Shown here: one piece after another, positions 1 to 7,894 of the stretch | Numbering within the stretch: position 1 is the first letter of the stretch | Layout: every line of letters starts with the position of its first letter | DNA from: Pseudomonadales bacterium | GTDB taxonomy: Bacteria; Pseudomonadota; Gammaproteobacteria; Pseudomonadales; UBA7434 | Reading direction: 5' to 3' | Assembly (NCBI GenBank): GCA_013043705.1 | Contig: JABDNS010000074.1 | Coordinates: 1 to 50,089 of the forward strand | DNA length: 50,089 nucleotides | The notes under the pieces: generated by a model | Seen by the model: the letters and a program-made list of their open reading frames with translations, nothing else | Databases searched by the model: none | What the model was told of the DNA's origin: nothing | Position numbers and translations under genes: made by a program

Positions 1-620
1 GCGCGAACTTTCAGTTCGATGGCGCGGTTAAATTCGGCCGAAAAATCAAAATCCGTTATGGCTACGTTGGCAATCGATAGCGCGTTTGCTGCGCCTTTTT
101 GCTGCAAGGTGGTATTTACAAAGCCGCTGATTTCATTCTGGATCGCAACTTTCACCAGCGCCCGCTTGGTGATCAACTCTTCCGCAGTGTACTGCGCCGT
201 CACCGATTTTACCGACTCCATAATGGCTGGGTTAATCAATGTGCTGGCCACTATGCCTCGCGTACCAATTTTTTGAAACGTCAATGGCGCTACAGCGCCG
301 TCCAGCGAATACTGCACAGTTACTTTTGTACTCACTGTTTGCAAATCCTTGGAGGCAGCCTGTGCAGCATTTTCGGCTTTGGTGAGGCGAATGTCCATTT
401 GCTCCACGCGGTCGAGTATGGGTTTTTTGAAATGAAACCCTTCAGGTAATGACACAGGTTGCACCGCACCAAGCATGCGCACCACGCCGACGTGGCCACT
501 TTCTACAATCACGAAGACTTCGCGTAGTAACAGTAGCGCGCCAATAATCAGTCCTATCATAACGACGCGTGATGGCGACAAGCCGCCGTTGAATTTGTTG
601 TTCTCGAATGTTTTTGGCAT
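1..620 (-). CDS. SPFH/prohibitin-family membrane protein, 3' part off the left edge
   Basis: Reading the minus strand from the ATG at 618-620 gives an uninterrupted 206-codon frame to the window edge, so the C-terminal part is missing. The product begins with a short basic N-terminus, then one membrane segment (about residues 18-35, rich in Ile, Leu, Val) and a VESGHVGVV stretch. The following sequence has the pattern of a prohibitin/HflK-HflC SPFH domain: a region ending in KKP near residue 74, then alternating strands and helices with VSTKVTVQYSL and an acidic/basic helix containing RALVKVAIQNEI. SPFH proteins are membrane-anchored, assemble into large rings and often modulate membrane proteases. 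The exact partner cannot be told. It is divergent from the deacylase gene at 837, with about 215 bases between. Prohibitin-like is the best fit; HflC or a slipin is less likely. Confidence 0.8.
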   Translation of the reverse strand, partial: MPKTFENNKFNGGLSPSRVVMIGLIIGALLLLREVFVIVESGHVGVVRMLGAVQPVSLPEGFHFKKPILDRVEQMDIRLTKAENAAQAASKDLQTVSTKVTVQYSLDGAVAPLTFQKIGTRGIVASTLINPAIMESVKSVTAQYTAEELITKRALVKVAIQNEISGFVNTTLQQKGAANALSIANVAITDFDFSAEFNRAIELKVR

Positions 621-836
621 GGATTTTTTCCGGCGCTTAGCGTAAGGGGGGTTATTTTGCTTGTGGGCGTGCGATTTATTGCAGGCATGTTATGCCCGCG
701 CATTATTATACGGCCCGCGTTTATATTCCAGAAACCGATATAGAGCGACGCCGCTTAAACGGACAAAATCTTGGACAGTTTTCACACCCTGGCTTAATAT
801 TTTACATATCAAATACATGCGTAACGAGGTGTTGTG

Positions 837-1334
837 ATGACAATGGCAAGAAGCGTCAGGGAGCACCTAAATAAGGTGGGTGTGCATTACGAAGTGCTTA
901 ACCATCCGCATTCCAGCACCAGCAGGCAAAGTGCGGAGCGGGCGCATTTGCCGCCCGGACAGGTCGCCAAGGCGGTAATGACGCGCGATGCTGATCGTTA
1001 TTTGCTCTGTGTTATCCCATCCGGCAATCGTTTGGTGTTCTCCTGGTTGAACAGCTGCATGAACGGCGATTATCGGCTGGTTGAAGAAACCGAGCTTGAG
1101 GGTCTTTTCGACGATTGCGAGCTGGGTGCTATACCTGCACTGGGCCAGGTCTACGGCTTCCCGGTAATTTGGGATGAGAGACTGGCCGAGTGCAAAGACA
1201 TTTACATCGAAAGCGGAGACCACGAAAACCTTATTCACCTGGATCAGGGAGCATTTATGGAGTTGATGGGATTGCAGGAGCATATGGCCATCAGCTGCCC
1301 CGACTATGACTACGGCGACTTTATGTCGCATTAG
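837..1334 (+). CDS. YbaK/EbsC-type aminoacyl-tRNA deacylase
   Basis: The 165-residue product has the single-domain layout of the YbaK/ProX-like editing family: an N-terminal helix (SVREHLNKVGVHYEVLNHPHS), then the GQVAKAVMTRD segment that normally carries the catalytic Lys (K of VAKAV), and a beta-rich C-terminal half with a GAIPALGQVYG motif matching the substrate-pocket loop of this family. Such proteins hydrolyse misacylated tRNA or related aminoacyl esters in the cytosol. I prefer ATG 837 over GTG 834 because AGGT at 827-830 is better spaced for it; ATG 843 is also possible. The acidic C-terminal extension after about residue 150 (PDYDYGD) is not part of the usual domain. Substrate amino acid unknown. 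Confidence 0.8.
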   Translation: MTMARSVREHLNKVGVHYEVLNHPHSSTSRQSAERAHLPPGQVAKAVMTRDADRYLLCVIPSGNRLVFSWLNSCMNGDYRLVEETELEGLFDDCELGAIPALGQVYGFPVIWDERLAECKDIYIESGDHENLIHLDQGAFMELMGLQEHMAISCPDYDYGDFMSH

Positions 1335-1375
1335 CCGTTGCTGCTTCCGATCTGAAAAGAGGGCGCGCGTCCGAT

Positions 1376-1401
1376 AATAAAAACCGGCCAATGAGCGCCG
1401 G
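1376..1401 (-). terminator. Rho-independent terminator after alanine dehydrogenase
   Basis: On the minus strand, CCGGC (1397-1401) and GCCGG (1384-1388) can form a short G+C stem with an 8-base loop, followed directly by TTTTTATT. It lies about 100 bases past the ald stop codon and between two convergent genes. The stem is only five pairs, so strength is uncertain. Confidence 0.5.
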
Positions 1402-1498
1402 AAAATGGAATCGGCAGGCTTGGCAAGAAATTGGCCTGTTAGCTGGGTTTTGCCCGGTTGGTGCCATTTGTTTGGTTCTGTTTGTTCGATGTAACAAC

Positions 1499-2614
1499 TT
1501 AAGCTAGCAGCCGCGATAAATCGACGCACGGTAGTTCGATTGCTTCCGCCACACCGGGATGACAAACATTCCCTTTCACTATGTTCAGGCCCTTTGCGAT
1601 ATCGCTATGCTGTCTTGCGGCTTCGCGCCAACCTAAATCGGCAATATTTTGCACATACGGTAGCGTGGCATTGGTTAGCGCCAGTGTTGAAGTTTTGGCT
1701 ACCGCGCCTGGCATATTAGCCACGCAGTAGTGAATAACACCGTCGACCACGAACGTTGGCTTGCGGTGCGTGGTGGGCGCTGAGGTTTCAAAACAGCCGC
1801 CCTGGTCGATTGACAGGTCAACCATCACCGCGCCTTTTTTTATAAGTGCAAGCATATCCCTGCTAACCAGTCGTGGCGCGCGAGCACCTGCCAATAAAAC
1901 CGCGCCTACAATCACATCAGCTTGCGGTAACAGGCGTCGTAGTGTTGCAGGCTTATACATCAACGGTGTGCAGTTGGCGGGCATCACATCGCTCAGGTAT
2001 CGAAGCCTGTCCAGGTTCTTGTCGAACACGTATACGTTTGCACCAAGCCCGCACGCGCTTTTCGCCGCATTGGTTCCGGCAACGCCGCCGCCTAAAACAA
2101 TTACCGTGCCCGGGTCTACGCCTGGAACGCCACCGAGCAATACGCCATTTCCACCTTGCGCCATTTCCAGGAATTTGGCGCCTTGCTGTATGGCCATGCG
2201 CCCGGCCACCTCACTCATCGGTGTAAGTAAGGGCAGGGTTTTATCTTCAGTCTGGATAGTTTCATAGGCAATTGCGATAATATCTTTCGCAATTAATTTT
2301 TTTGCGAGCGCTGCATTCGCGGCCAGGTGCAGGTAGGTAAATACAATTTGGCCACTGCGCAGCAGGCTGCACTCTTCTGGTGTCGGTTCCTTTACATGTA
2401 ATACCATCTCGCATTGCGCAAAAATAGTTTCGGGTTTTTCAACGATACTAGCGCCATATTGCCGGTAATCGTCATCGGTGAATTCACTACCCAGCCCGGC
2501 GCCGGTTTCGACAAGCAGTTTGTGCCCGGCAGCACTTAAAATTTCGGCACCACCAGGCGTTAGGGCAACGCGGTGCTCTTCGGGCTTGCGCTCTTTAGGA
2601 ATTCCGATAATCAT
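1499..2614 (-). CDS. ald: Alanine dehydrogenase
   Basis: The 371-residue protein matches full-length alanine dehydrogenase, which reversibly oxidises L-alanine to pyruvate and ammonia with NAD+ in the cytosol. Visible signatures are the N-terminal IGIPKERKPEEHRVALTP block with the substrate-binding Arg, the VLHVKEP segment with the catalytic-site Lys near residue 75, TYLHLAA with the catalytic His near 96, a Rossmann glycine motif GGGVAGTNAA near 175-184, and VDLSIDQGG near 270 with the catalytic Asp. Length equals the family norm. The start ATG opens directly onto the conserved MIIGIPKE sequence. It is convergent with the deacylase gene and divergent from GAPDH. The upstream 180 bases hold no other gene. 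The enzyme usually supports use of alanine as carbon and nitrogen source. Confidence 0.95.
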   Translation of the reverse strand: MIIGIPKERKPEEHRVALTPGGAEILSAAGHKLLVETGAGLGSEFTDDDYRQYGASIVEKPETIFAQCEMVLHVKEPTPEECSLLRSGQIVFTYLHLAANAALAKKLIAKDIIAIAYETIQTEDKTLPLLTPMSEVAGRMAIQQGAKFLEMAQGGNGVLLGGVPGVDPGTVIVLGGGVAGTNAAKSACGLGANVYVFDKNLDRLRYLSDVMPANCTPLMYKPATLRRLLPQADVIVGAVLLAGARAPRLVSRDMLALIKKGAVMVDLSIDQGGCFETSAPTTHRKPTFVVDGVIHYCVANMPGAVAKTSTLALTNATLPYVQNIADLGWREAARQHSDIAKGLNIVKGNVCHPGVAEAIELPCVDLSRLLA

Positions 2615-2795
2615 AGCTCATACATGCTATAGGCGGCTGCGCGGTTTTTACAATGCCCGATTCTCGGACGCTAGCACTATTGTAAGCTAGCTTGCTGGAT
2701 GGTGGAGCTTATTTTTCTGCTTGCTTCTGCCGGTTGTTGCAATAAGCAATGCAACTCGTTAACTTAGGCAAAATTTTTTTGATAGGGTATCCAGC

Positions 2796-3818
2796 ATGAG
2801 AAAGCCACGTATCGCTATAAACGGCTTCGGGCGTATAGGCCGCACGCTTACGCGTATCGCCAAAACGAAAGGCCATTTCGACATCGTGGCGGTCAATGAC
2901 CTGGCCTCGCCCGAGCAGTTGGCGCATGCCTTTCGCTACGACAGCGTACATGGCATTTACGCAGGGCAGGTGGAACTGGACGGTGACATGCTGAGCGTTG
3001 ATGGCGATCCGTTCAAGGTGCTCAGCGAACCCGATCCATCGCGCTTGCCCTGGCATCAACTGGGTGTCGATTACGTTGTTGAATGCACCGGGCGCTTTCG
3101 CAGAATTAGTGAATTGCAGATGCACATTGATGCAGGCGCGCGTAGAGTGCTGTTATCAGTGCCGCCTAAAGATAAGCTCGATGCTACGCTGGTGATGGGC
3201 GTTAACAATCACGTGGTAAAGAAGTCTTCTACCATTATCAGTAACGCGAGCTGCACAACAAATTGTGCCGCGCCTGTCGCCAAGGTCTTGCACCAACAGT
3301 TCGGTATTAAGCGTGGATTTCTCACCACCGTGCACGCCTATACTGGCGACCAACGATTGATTGACGCGCCGCATAGCGACCCGCGCCGATCGCGTAGCGC
3401 AGCGTTGAACATTGTGCCCACATCAACCGGCGCGGCCAAAGCCATTGGTATCATTCTTCCTGAATTGGCCGGCAAACTGGATGGCTGCGCCATGCGCGTA
3501 CCGGTGCCCGATGGCAGCCTGGTAGATTTCACGCTGGAACTTGAGCGTGATGTTAGCGTTGATGATGTAAATGCGGCAATGGCGCTTGCCGCCAAAGGCG
3601 AGCTGAAAGGCATATTGGCTTATTGCACCGACCCGGTAGTTTCCAGCGATATCATTGGTAATCCCCACTCGAGCATTTTCGATGCTGAATTAACGCAGGT
3701 CATTGATGGTAGCCTGGTAAAAGTGGTGGCCTGGTACGATAACGAATGGGGATATAGCGCGCGGATGGCAGACTTGACCGAGTTGCTTGCCGGCATTGAT
3801 GGTATGCGCGCGGATTGA
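2796..3818 (+). CDS. gap: Glyceraldehyde-3-phosphate dehydrogenase, type I
   Basis: The 340-residue protein has the full GAPDH architecture: NAD-binding INGFGRIGR at residues 8-16, the catalytic SNASCTTNC motif with Cys153, the general base His180 in TTVHAYTGDQ, the PHSD(P)RRSRSAALNIVPTSTGAAKAI phosphate-binding region, and WYDNEWGYS near the C-terminus. It oxidises glyceraldehyde-3-phosphate to 1,3-bisphosphoglycerate in glycolysis and gluconeogenesis. No pgk, fba or tkt gene is adjacent, so it stands alone here. Erythrose-4-phosphate dehydrogenase (Epd) is a close relative, but the PHSDPRRSRSAA region favours GAPDH. It is convergent with tesB, with 70 bases between their stop codons. Confidence 0.93.
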   Translation: MRKPRIAINGFGRIGRTLTRIAKTKGHFDIVAVNDLASPEQLAHAFRYDSVHGIYAGQVELDGDMLSVDGDPFKVLSEPDPSRLPWHQLGVDYVVECTGRFRRISELQMHIDAGARRVLLSVPPKDKLDATLVMGVNNHVVKKSSTIISNASCTTNCAAPVAKVLHQQFGIKRGFLTTVHAYTGDQRLIDAPHSDPRRSRSAALNIVPTSTGAAKAIGIILPELAGKLDGCAMRVPVPDGSLVDFTLELERDVSVDDVNAAMALAAKGELKGILAYCTDPVVSSDIIGNPHSSIFDAELTQVIDGSLVKVVAWYDNEWGYSARMADLTELLAGIDGMRAD

Positions 3819-3888
3819 TACGGTTTTTTCTTTGCTAGCTGCTAACTATCAAGTACTCGCAGCGACACTCAGCCTGGTTGCGGAGCAT

Positions 3889-4743
3889 TTAGAGATTTTG
3901 TCTTGCCAGGCCTTCCTGGAAGATGGTTGCGAGCAATTCGCCACGCGTATTGTAGAAGCCTCCCTGCGCGCTGGCGCGGCCGTTAGACGTGGAAATTGAT
4001 TTGGAATCGTAGAGTAGCCAATCATCCATGCGCAGCGGGCGGTGAAACCATATTGTGTGGTCTATCGATGCGAAGTTGGTATTTCGCAGCAGTTTCCTGC
4101 GTGCATCGCCTGCTTCGGCGTGCGGCATCATGGCGGCGTAGAGCAGCCCGAAGTCACTAACGTAAGCCAGTATTTCACGGTGCAGCGCCAGGGCCCCATC
4201 GGGCAGGCGCTCGCGCGATTTGATCCACCAGCGCAGTACTTCAGGCTTCGCCCCGGCATTTGGTGGCTGCTCCTCAACTTTGAATACATCAAAATCACTG
4301 GCGAGGATATGCATGGCATGGCGGCCCGCTTCAGCGTTCAGCAAACCTTTTTGCGTGAGTTCATCGGGCGTGGGTGGCATGTCGTGTGGCGTAAAATAGT
4401 CGAGCCCGTCTTCGGCAGCTTGGAACGAAGCTGACAGGGTAAAAATAGGTTTACCGTGCTGGATGGCGACCACGCGCCTGGCGCTGAAGCTGCCGCCGTC
4501 GCGACTGCGGTCGACCTGGTAGACAATCGGCGCATCGAAGTCTCCGCGGCGCAGAAAGTAGGCATGTACCGAGTGTACATCACGATTCTCCACGGTAAGC
4601 CTGGCCGCACGCAACGCCTGCCCGAGTACCTGGCCGCCATAAACTTGCGGCGTACCGATATTGCGACTTTCACCGCGGAAGATATCTTGCTCGATGATTT
4701 CGAGCCACATAAATTGTTCGATTTTGCTATTTTCGTTCGCCAT
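3889..4743 (-). CDS. tesB: Acyl-CoA thioesterase II
   Basis: The 284-residue product is a double hot-dog thioesterase of the TesB family, which hydrolyses medium and long acyl-CoAs to free acid and CoA in the cytosol. The N-terminal hot dog contains VYGGQVLGQAL and VHSVHAYFLRRGD; the C-terminal one contains ASIDHTIWFHRP with the catalytic Asp, SISTSNGRASAQGGFY with the Ser/Thr partner, and FQEGLARQ with the Gln. These are the D-T-Q catalytic positions known for E. coli TesB. Length (about 285) is typical. I start at the ATG at 4743 rather than the TTG immediately before it. The next gene on this strand upstream is not close enough to define an operon with MgtC-like 4784, whose stop is about 40 bases upstream of this ATG; co-transcription is possible. 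Confidence 0.92.
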   Translation of the reverse strand: MANENSKIEQFMWLEIIEQDIFRGESRNIGTPQVYGGQVLGQALRAARLTVENRDVHSVHAYFLRRGDFDAPIVYQVDRSRDGGSFSARRVVAIQHGKPIFTLSASFQAAEDGLDYFTPHDMPPTPDELTQKGLLNAEAGRHAMHILASDFDVFKVEEQPPNAGAKPEVLRWWIKSRERLPDGALALHREILAYVSDFGLLYAAMMPHAEAGDARRKLLRNTNFASIDHTIWFHRPLRMDDWLLYDSKSISTSNGRASAQGGFYNTRGELLATIFQEGLARQNL

Positions 4744-4783
4744 CAATACTCACTTGAACTTACGGCCAGCGATGCAGCTGTGG

Positions 4784-5224
4784 TTATTCCCCGTCGGCTT
4801 GTCGAACTGCCTTCTTGGCTTTGCCGAGAAACTGCAGGGTTACAAAGGTTAGCAGGCTAACCACCAGGGCTATTTCATAGCGGTAAAGTGCGACTGAAAT
4901 TCCTATCGCAGCGGTTGCCCAGATGCTGGCTGCGGTTGCAGTGCCGGTAACATTGCTGTTGCCTTTAAGTATTGCGCCGCCGCCAATAAACCCGATGCCA
5001 GTAATAATGCCTTGCACCACGCGCGCCTGTGAGCCGGTATCAGGCATCGCCGAAATCGCGATCAGCATAAAACCGCAGGAAGCAATACTTACCAGCGGAA
5101 AAGTTCTCAGCCCGGCACTGCGGGTTTGCGCTTCGCGGTTCCAGGCAATAGGCAGCGCTAGTAGGTAGGCGATAGCCATACTGGCGCTATTGACCCACAC
5201 CAGCGGCCAGTCAATTTGAAACAT
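4784..5224 (-). CDS. MgtC/SapB-family inner-membrane protein
   Basis: The 146-residue protein has four predicted membrane segments and the family pattern: AIAYLLALPIAWNREAQTRSAGLRTFPLVSIASC, then GIITGIGFIGGGAILK, then GTATAASIWATAAIGISVA. This is the MgtC/SapB domain without the C-terminal cytosolic ACT-like extension seen in Salmonella MgtC. The shorter SapB-type proteins have no settled biochemical role; MgtC itself affects Mg2+ homeostasis and F-ATPase. It lies just upstream of tesB on the same strand with a 40-base gap. Confidence 0.85.
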   Translation of the reverse strand: MFQIDWPLVWVNSASMAIAYLLALPIAWNREAQTRSAGLRTFPLVSIASCGFMLIAISAMPDTGSQARVVQGIITGIGFIGGGAILKGNSNVTGTATAASIWATAAIGISVALYRYEIALVVSLLTFVTLQFLGKAKKAVRQADGE

Positions 5225-5330
5225 TTTGGTTACTCTTGCTCAGGCTATTGGGCAGTGTGTTACTCGCGGCGCGGGCCAAGGTGCATAACGCGAAGTAGTC
5301 TGCCAACCGCTGTTCAGCGTGGCTAGCCGC

Positions 5331-5522
5331 CTATCCGGAGGCTGTCTCGCGCGGCCCCGCCAGCCACCATATAATGAAGCCAATCAGCGGTAGGATTAAA
5401 ACCACCAGTATCCAAACCAGTTTCTTTGCCGTGGTGATATTGCTTTGCACAATATTGAGGATTGCCCAAATATCTGCGATAAGTATCACAAGGCCAAAAA
5501 GGCCGCCAACTTCTACGCCCAT
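5331..5522 (-). CDS. Small PLDc_N-type two-helix membrane protein
   Basis: This 63-residue protein has two hydrophobic helices. The second part, TTAKKLVWILVVLILPLIGFIIWWLAGPRE, matches the phospholipase-D-nuclease N-terminal (PLDc_N) motif, in which a W-x-L-x-L-P-x-x-G-x-x-x-x segment enters the membrane. Stand-alone versions are common small inner-membrane proteins of unknown function. ATG at 5520-5522 is preceded by GGAGCAC on the minus strand (AGGAGC about 6 bases away), a good ribosome site. Neighbouring genes give no functional clue. Confidence 0.7.
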   Translation of the reverse strand: MGVEVGGLFGLVILIADIWAILNIVQSNITTAKKLVWILVVLILPLIGFIIWWLAGPRETASG

Positions 5523-5703
5523 AAAGTGCTCCTGTGCGATAAATTAAAATGCGCGATCGTGATCTCATGCGAACCAGCCGCGGTATTGTAACAAGTAACG
5601 CGATGCTTATCAGGCGACAGCGCGGTAATGGATGTTTGGCATTCTTAAACTGGCAAGCTTGAAATTTGATCTAAACCACTACCAATAGCGAGTGCTGGGC
5701 ACT

Positions 5704-6732
5704 ATGAAATTGCAGGAAGATAAAGAATGGCTGCCGCCTGAGGTGCTTAGCGCGTTGGGCGAGGAGCGGCGCGTGGGGGTTGAAATAGAGTACGCCGGCG
5801 TAGAAGCAGCAAGCGTGCTGGATATGTTGCAGGCGCACTTTGGTGGTGATCGCCACGCGCTGACGCGCGCCGAGTACGAACTTAAAAATACACAGTTTGG
5901 CGATTTTAAACTGGAACTCGATGCCAATGCGGTTAAGCAATTAGCGGGCTTGCAAAATAAAGTGACCGCTGCCGGCATCAACCCCGGTGCGGTAGAGGAA
6001 CTGGCAGAAAGCGTAGGCGATGTGGCGATGGACTGGTTTACCCAAGCGGCAGAACAGCTCGTACCTTGGGAGATTGTATCGCCACCCATCCCTATGTCCG
6101 GGTTGCGTGAATTGGCACCATTGGTCAACGATTTGCGCAGCGCGGGCGCGTTGGGTACGCGCCACGCCCTGCGCTATGCCTTTGGTGTGCACCTTAATCC
6201 TGAACTGCCAGCACTGGATGCGGGCACCATTGTGAATTACCTGCGCGCCTATTTTGTGCTCTACGATTGGATTGCCGGGCAGGAGCGGGTAGACACCGCG
6301 CGCAAAATAACCCCTTACATCGATCACTTCGAGAAAAGCTACATAAAGCTGGTTATTGATCCGGGGTATGCGCCCTCAGTTGAGGCGTTGATCGATGATT
6401 ATATTGAGCACAACCCAACGCGCAACCGCAGCCTGGATATGCTGCCGTTGTTTGCACATCTCGATGAACCGCGCGTACGCGCAGCAATTGATGACGACCG
6501 CATTAAAGCCAGGCCCACGTTTCACTACCGTTTGCCAAATTGCGATATTGATTCGCCAGATTGGAATATCGATTTGCCGTGGTCTCTGTGGCTCGAAGTT
6601 GAAAAGCTTGCCTGTGATAAAGCGCGGCTGGGCGAGTATTGCCAGCTCTTCGCACAGGCTCTTGAACGCTTGACGCATAATCTTGATGGCCAGTGGCCTG
6701 CAAAGGTAGGTAAGCTAATCGATGAAGAATAG
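5704..6732 (+). CDS. Amidoligase-family enzyme
   Basis: The 342-residue product matches the amidoligase family (glutamine-synthetase-like fold, ATP-dependent amide-bond formation). Support: an early RRVGVEIEYAGV segment in which VEIEY carries the metal/ATP-binding acidic residues, LELDANAVK near residue 75, WEIVSPPI near 120 with the E-(I/V)-S/V-P pattern typical of the family, and RHALRYAFGVHLNPE near 165 with the conserved G-x-H-x-N motif. The gene overlaps the next one (glutamine amidotransferase) by 11 bases. Association of amidoligases with class I glutamine amidotransferases is an established gene-neighbourhood theme and suggests synthesis and hydrolysis of a gamma-glutamyl or peptide conjugate. 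ATG 5704 is preferred over GTG 5692; neither has a strong ribosome site. Substrate unknown. Confidence 0.82.
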   Translation: MKLQEDKEWLPPEVLSALGEERRVGVEIEYAGVEAASVLDMLQAHFGGDRHALTRAEYELKNTQFGDFKLELDANAVKQLAGLQNKVTAAGINPGAVEELAESVGDVAMDWFTQAAEQLVPWEIVSPPIPMSGLRELAPLVNDLRSAGALGTRHALRYAFGVHLNPELPALDAGTIVNYLRAYFVLYDWIAGQERVDTARKITPYIDHFEKSYIKLVIDPGYAPSVEALIDDYIEHNPTRNRSLDMLPLFAHLDEPRVRAAIDDDRIKARPTFHYRLPNCDIDSPDWNIDLPWSLWLEVEKLACDKARLGEYCQLFAQALERLTHNLDGQWPAKVGKLIDEE

Positions 6733-7435
6733 GCGGCCTCTGGTTCTGGTTACCGGGCCAGATAAACGCTTGCGCTTTGGATGGTGGGCTGCTCGCCTGA
6801 TGCTTTTCTTGTCGGGCTTGCGTGCGCACTATGTAACGCCCCTGCGGCCCGAAATTCCGCACGGCGTACGGGGTGTGTTAATCGGCGGGGGTGACGACAT
6901 TGACCCATCGCATTACGGCATGACTGGCGATGCGGGCGCGGAATATGATGCGGCGCGTGATGCGCTGGAGCTGGAGATCATTCGCAATGCCATTCGCTGC
7001 AAAGTGCCGATATTGGGTATTTGTCGCGGCGCGCAGTTGCTCAATGTCGTGATGGGCGGCAAGTTGCACGCCGATTTGCGGCCGCTGCGCAAACGTACCC
7101 CGAATCGCAATAGCTTGTTCCCTATCAAGGCTGCGCTAATTCAGGGCGATAGTCGACTTGCCGCGCTAATGGGCAAGCAAAAATTGTGGGTCAACAGCTT
7201 GCATCACCAGGCAGTTGATGAAACCGGCGAAGGCTTGCGCGCCGTAGCATTCGATTCCGATAATTTTGTACAAGCGGTAGAGAGCAACGGCCCCGATTTT
7301 TTGTTAGGCGTGCAGTGGCACCCTGAATATTTACCTTACGTGGCCAGCCAGCGCCGGTTGTTTCGCGGATTTGCCCGCGCGCTGGCGCAGACACCTGTAA
7401 CCCTCGACTGTATCGGCAAGCGCGGCGCCGCTTAA
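6722..7435 (+). CDS. Class I glutamine amidotransferase-like (peptidase C26) hydrolase
   Basis: The 237-residue protein has the triad glutamine amidotransferase fold: LIGGGDDIDPSHYG near residues 54-67, the nucleophile elbow GICRGAQLLNV with Cys near 101, and QWHPEYLP near 200 with the catalytic His and Glu. The GGGDDIDP motif is characteristic of the gamma-glutamyl-gamma-aminobutyrate hydrolase (PuuD, peptidase C26) group, which cleave gamma-glutamyl amides. It overlaps the upstream amidoligase by 11 bases, implying coupled translation. Together one may form and the other remove a glutamyl-type amide. The N-terminal part (residues 1-45) contains a hydrophobic stretch, WWAARLMLFLSGL, that is part of the fold rather than a signal peptide. 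Confidence 0.85.
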   Translation: MKNRRPLVLVTGPDKRLRFGWWAARLMLFLSGLRAHYVTPLRPEIPHGVRGVLIGGGDDIDPSHYGMTGDAGAEYDAARDALELEIIRNAIRCKVPILGICRGAQLLNVVMGGKLHADLRPLRKRTPNRNSLFPIKAALIQGDSRLAALMGKQKLWVNSLHHQAVDETGEGLRAVAFDSDNFVQAVESNGPDFLLGVQWHPEYLPYVASQRRLFRGFARALAQTPVTLDCIGKRGAA

Positions 7436-7468
7436 GCCTATGTTGCAGCAGCAGTTTGTGGGTGTAGC

Positions 7469-7891
7469 TTGAGCTACCTGTTACTTTTTTTGTCGGCATT
7501 TGCCGCTGCCACCATATTGCCGTTTTACTCCGAAGTGGCGCTGGTATTTATGCTGCAAGCTGGGCACTACCCGCTCGCACTGTGGGCTGTTGCGACGGCA
7601 GGGAATACGCTTGGTGCAGTGGTGAACTGGCTGTTAGGCCGTTACGCGGCTCACTATTCAAATCGCGACTGGTTTCCGTTTCAACGCGAAAGCCTGGCGC
7701 GCGGCGAGGCCTGGTTCAAGCGTTACGGCGTGTGGAGTTTATTGCTTGCGTGGATGCCGATAGGCGGTGATGCGCTCACCGCAGTAGCGGGTTTTCTACG
7801 CGTGCGCTTTATGCTGTTCTTGCTACTGGTTGGTATTGGCAAGGGTGCACGTTATGCGGTTGTGATATTGGCGTTTGAGCTGGCTAAGTAA
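7469..7891 (+). CDS. YqaA-like small DedA-family (SNARE-associated) membrane protein
   Basis: The 140-residue product has four hydrophobic segments and the YqaA pattern: LPFYSEVALVFML near the start, ATAGNTLGAVVNWLLGRYA, then a basic amphipathic stretch EAWFKRYGVWSLLLAWMPIGGDALTAVAGFLRV, with the conserved G-D-x-(L/I)-x-x-x-A-G motif of the DedA superfamily. DedA proteins are proposed lipid flippase or scramblase-like proteins. The frame opens with TTG at 7469; no in-frame ATG exists before residue 28, and removing those residues would destroy the first helix, so a TTG start is likely. It is 33 bases after the amidotransferase gene and 3 bases before the MFS gene, so it is probably in one operon with them. 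Confidence 0.75.
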   Translation: MSYLLLFLSAFAAATILPFYSEVALVFMLQAGHYPLALWAVATAGNTLGAVVNWLLGRYAAHYSNRDWFPFQRESLARGEAWFKRYGVWSLLLAWMPIGGDALTAVAGFLRVRFMLFLLLVGIGKGARYAVVILAFELAK

Positions 7892-7894
7892 GTT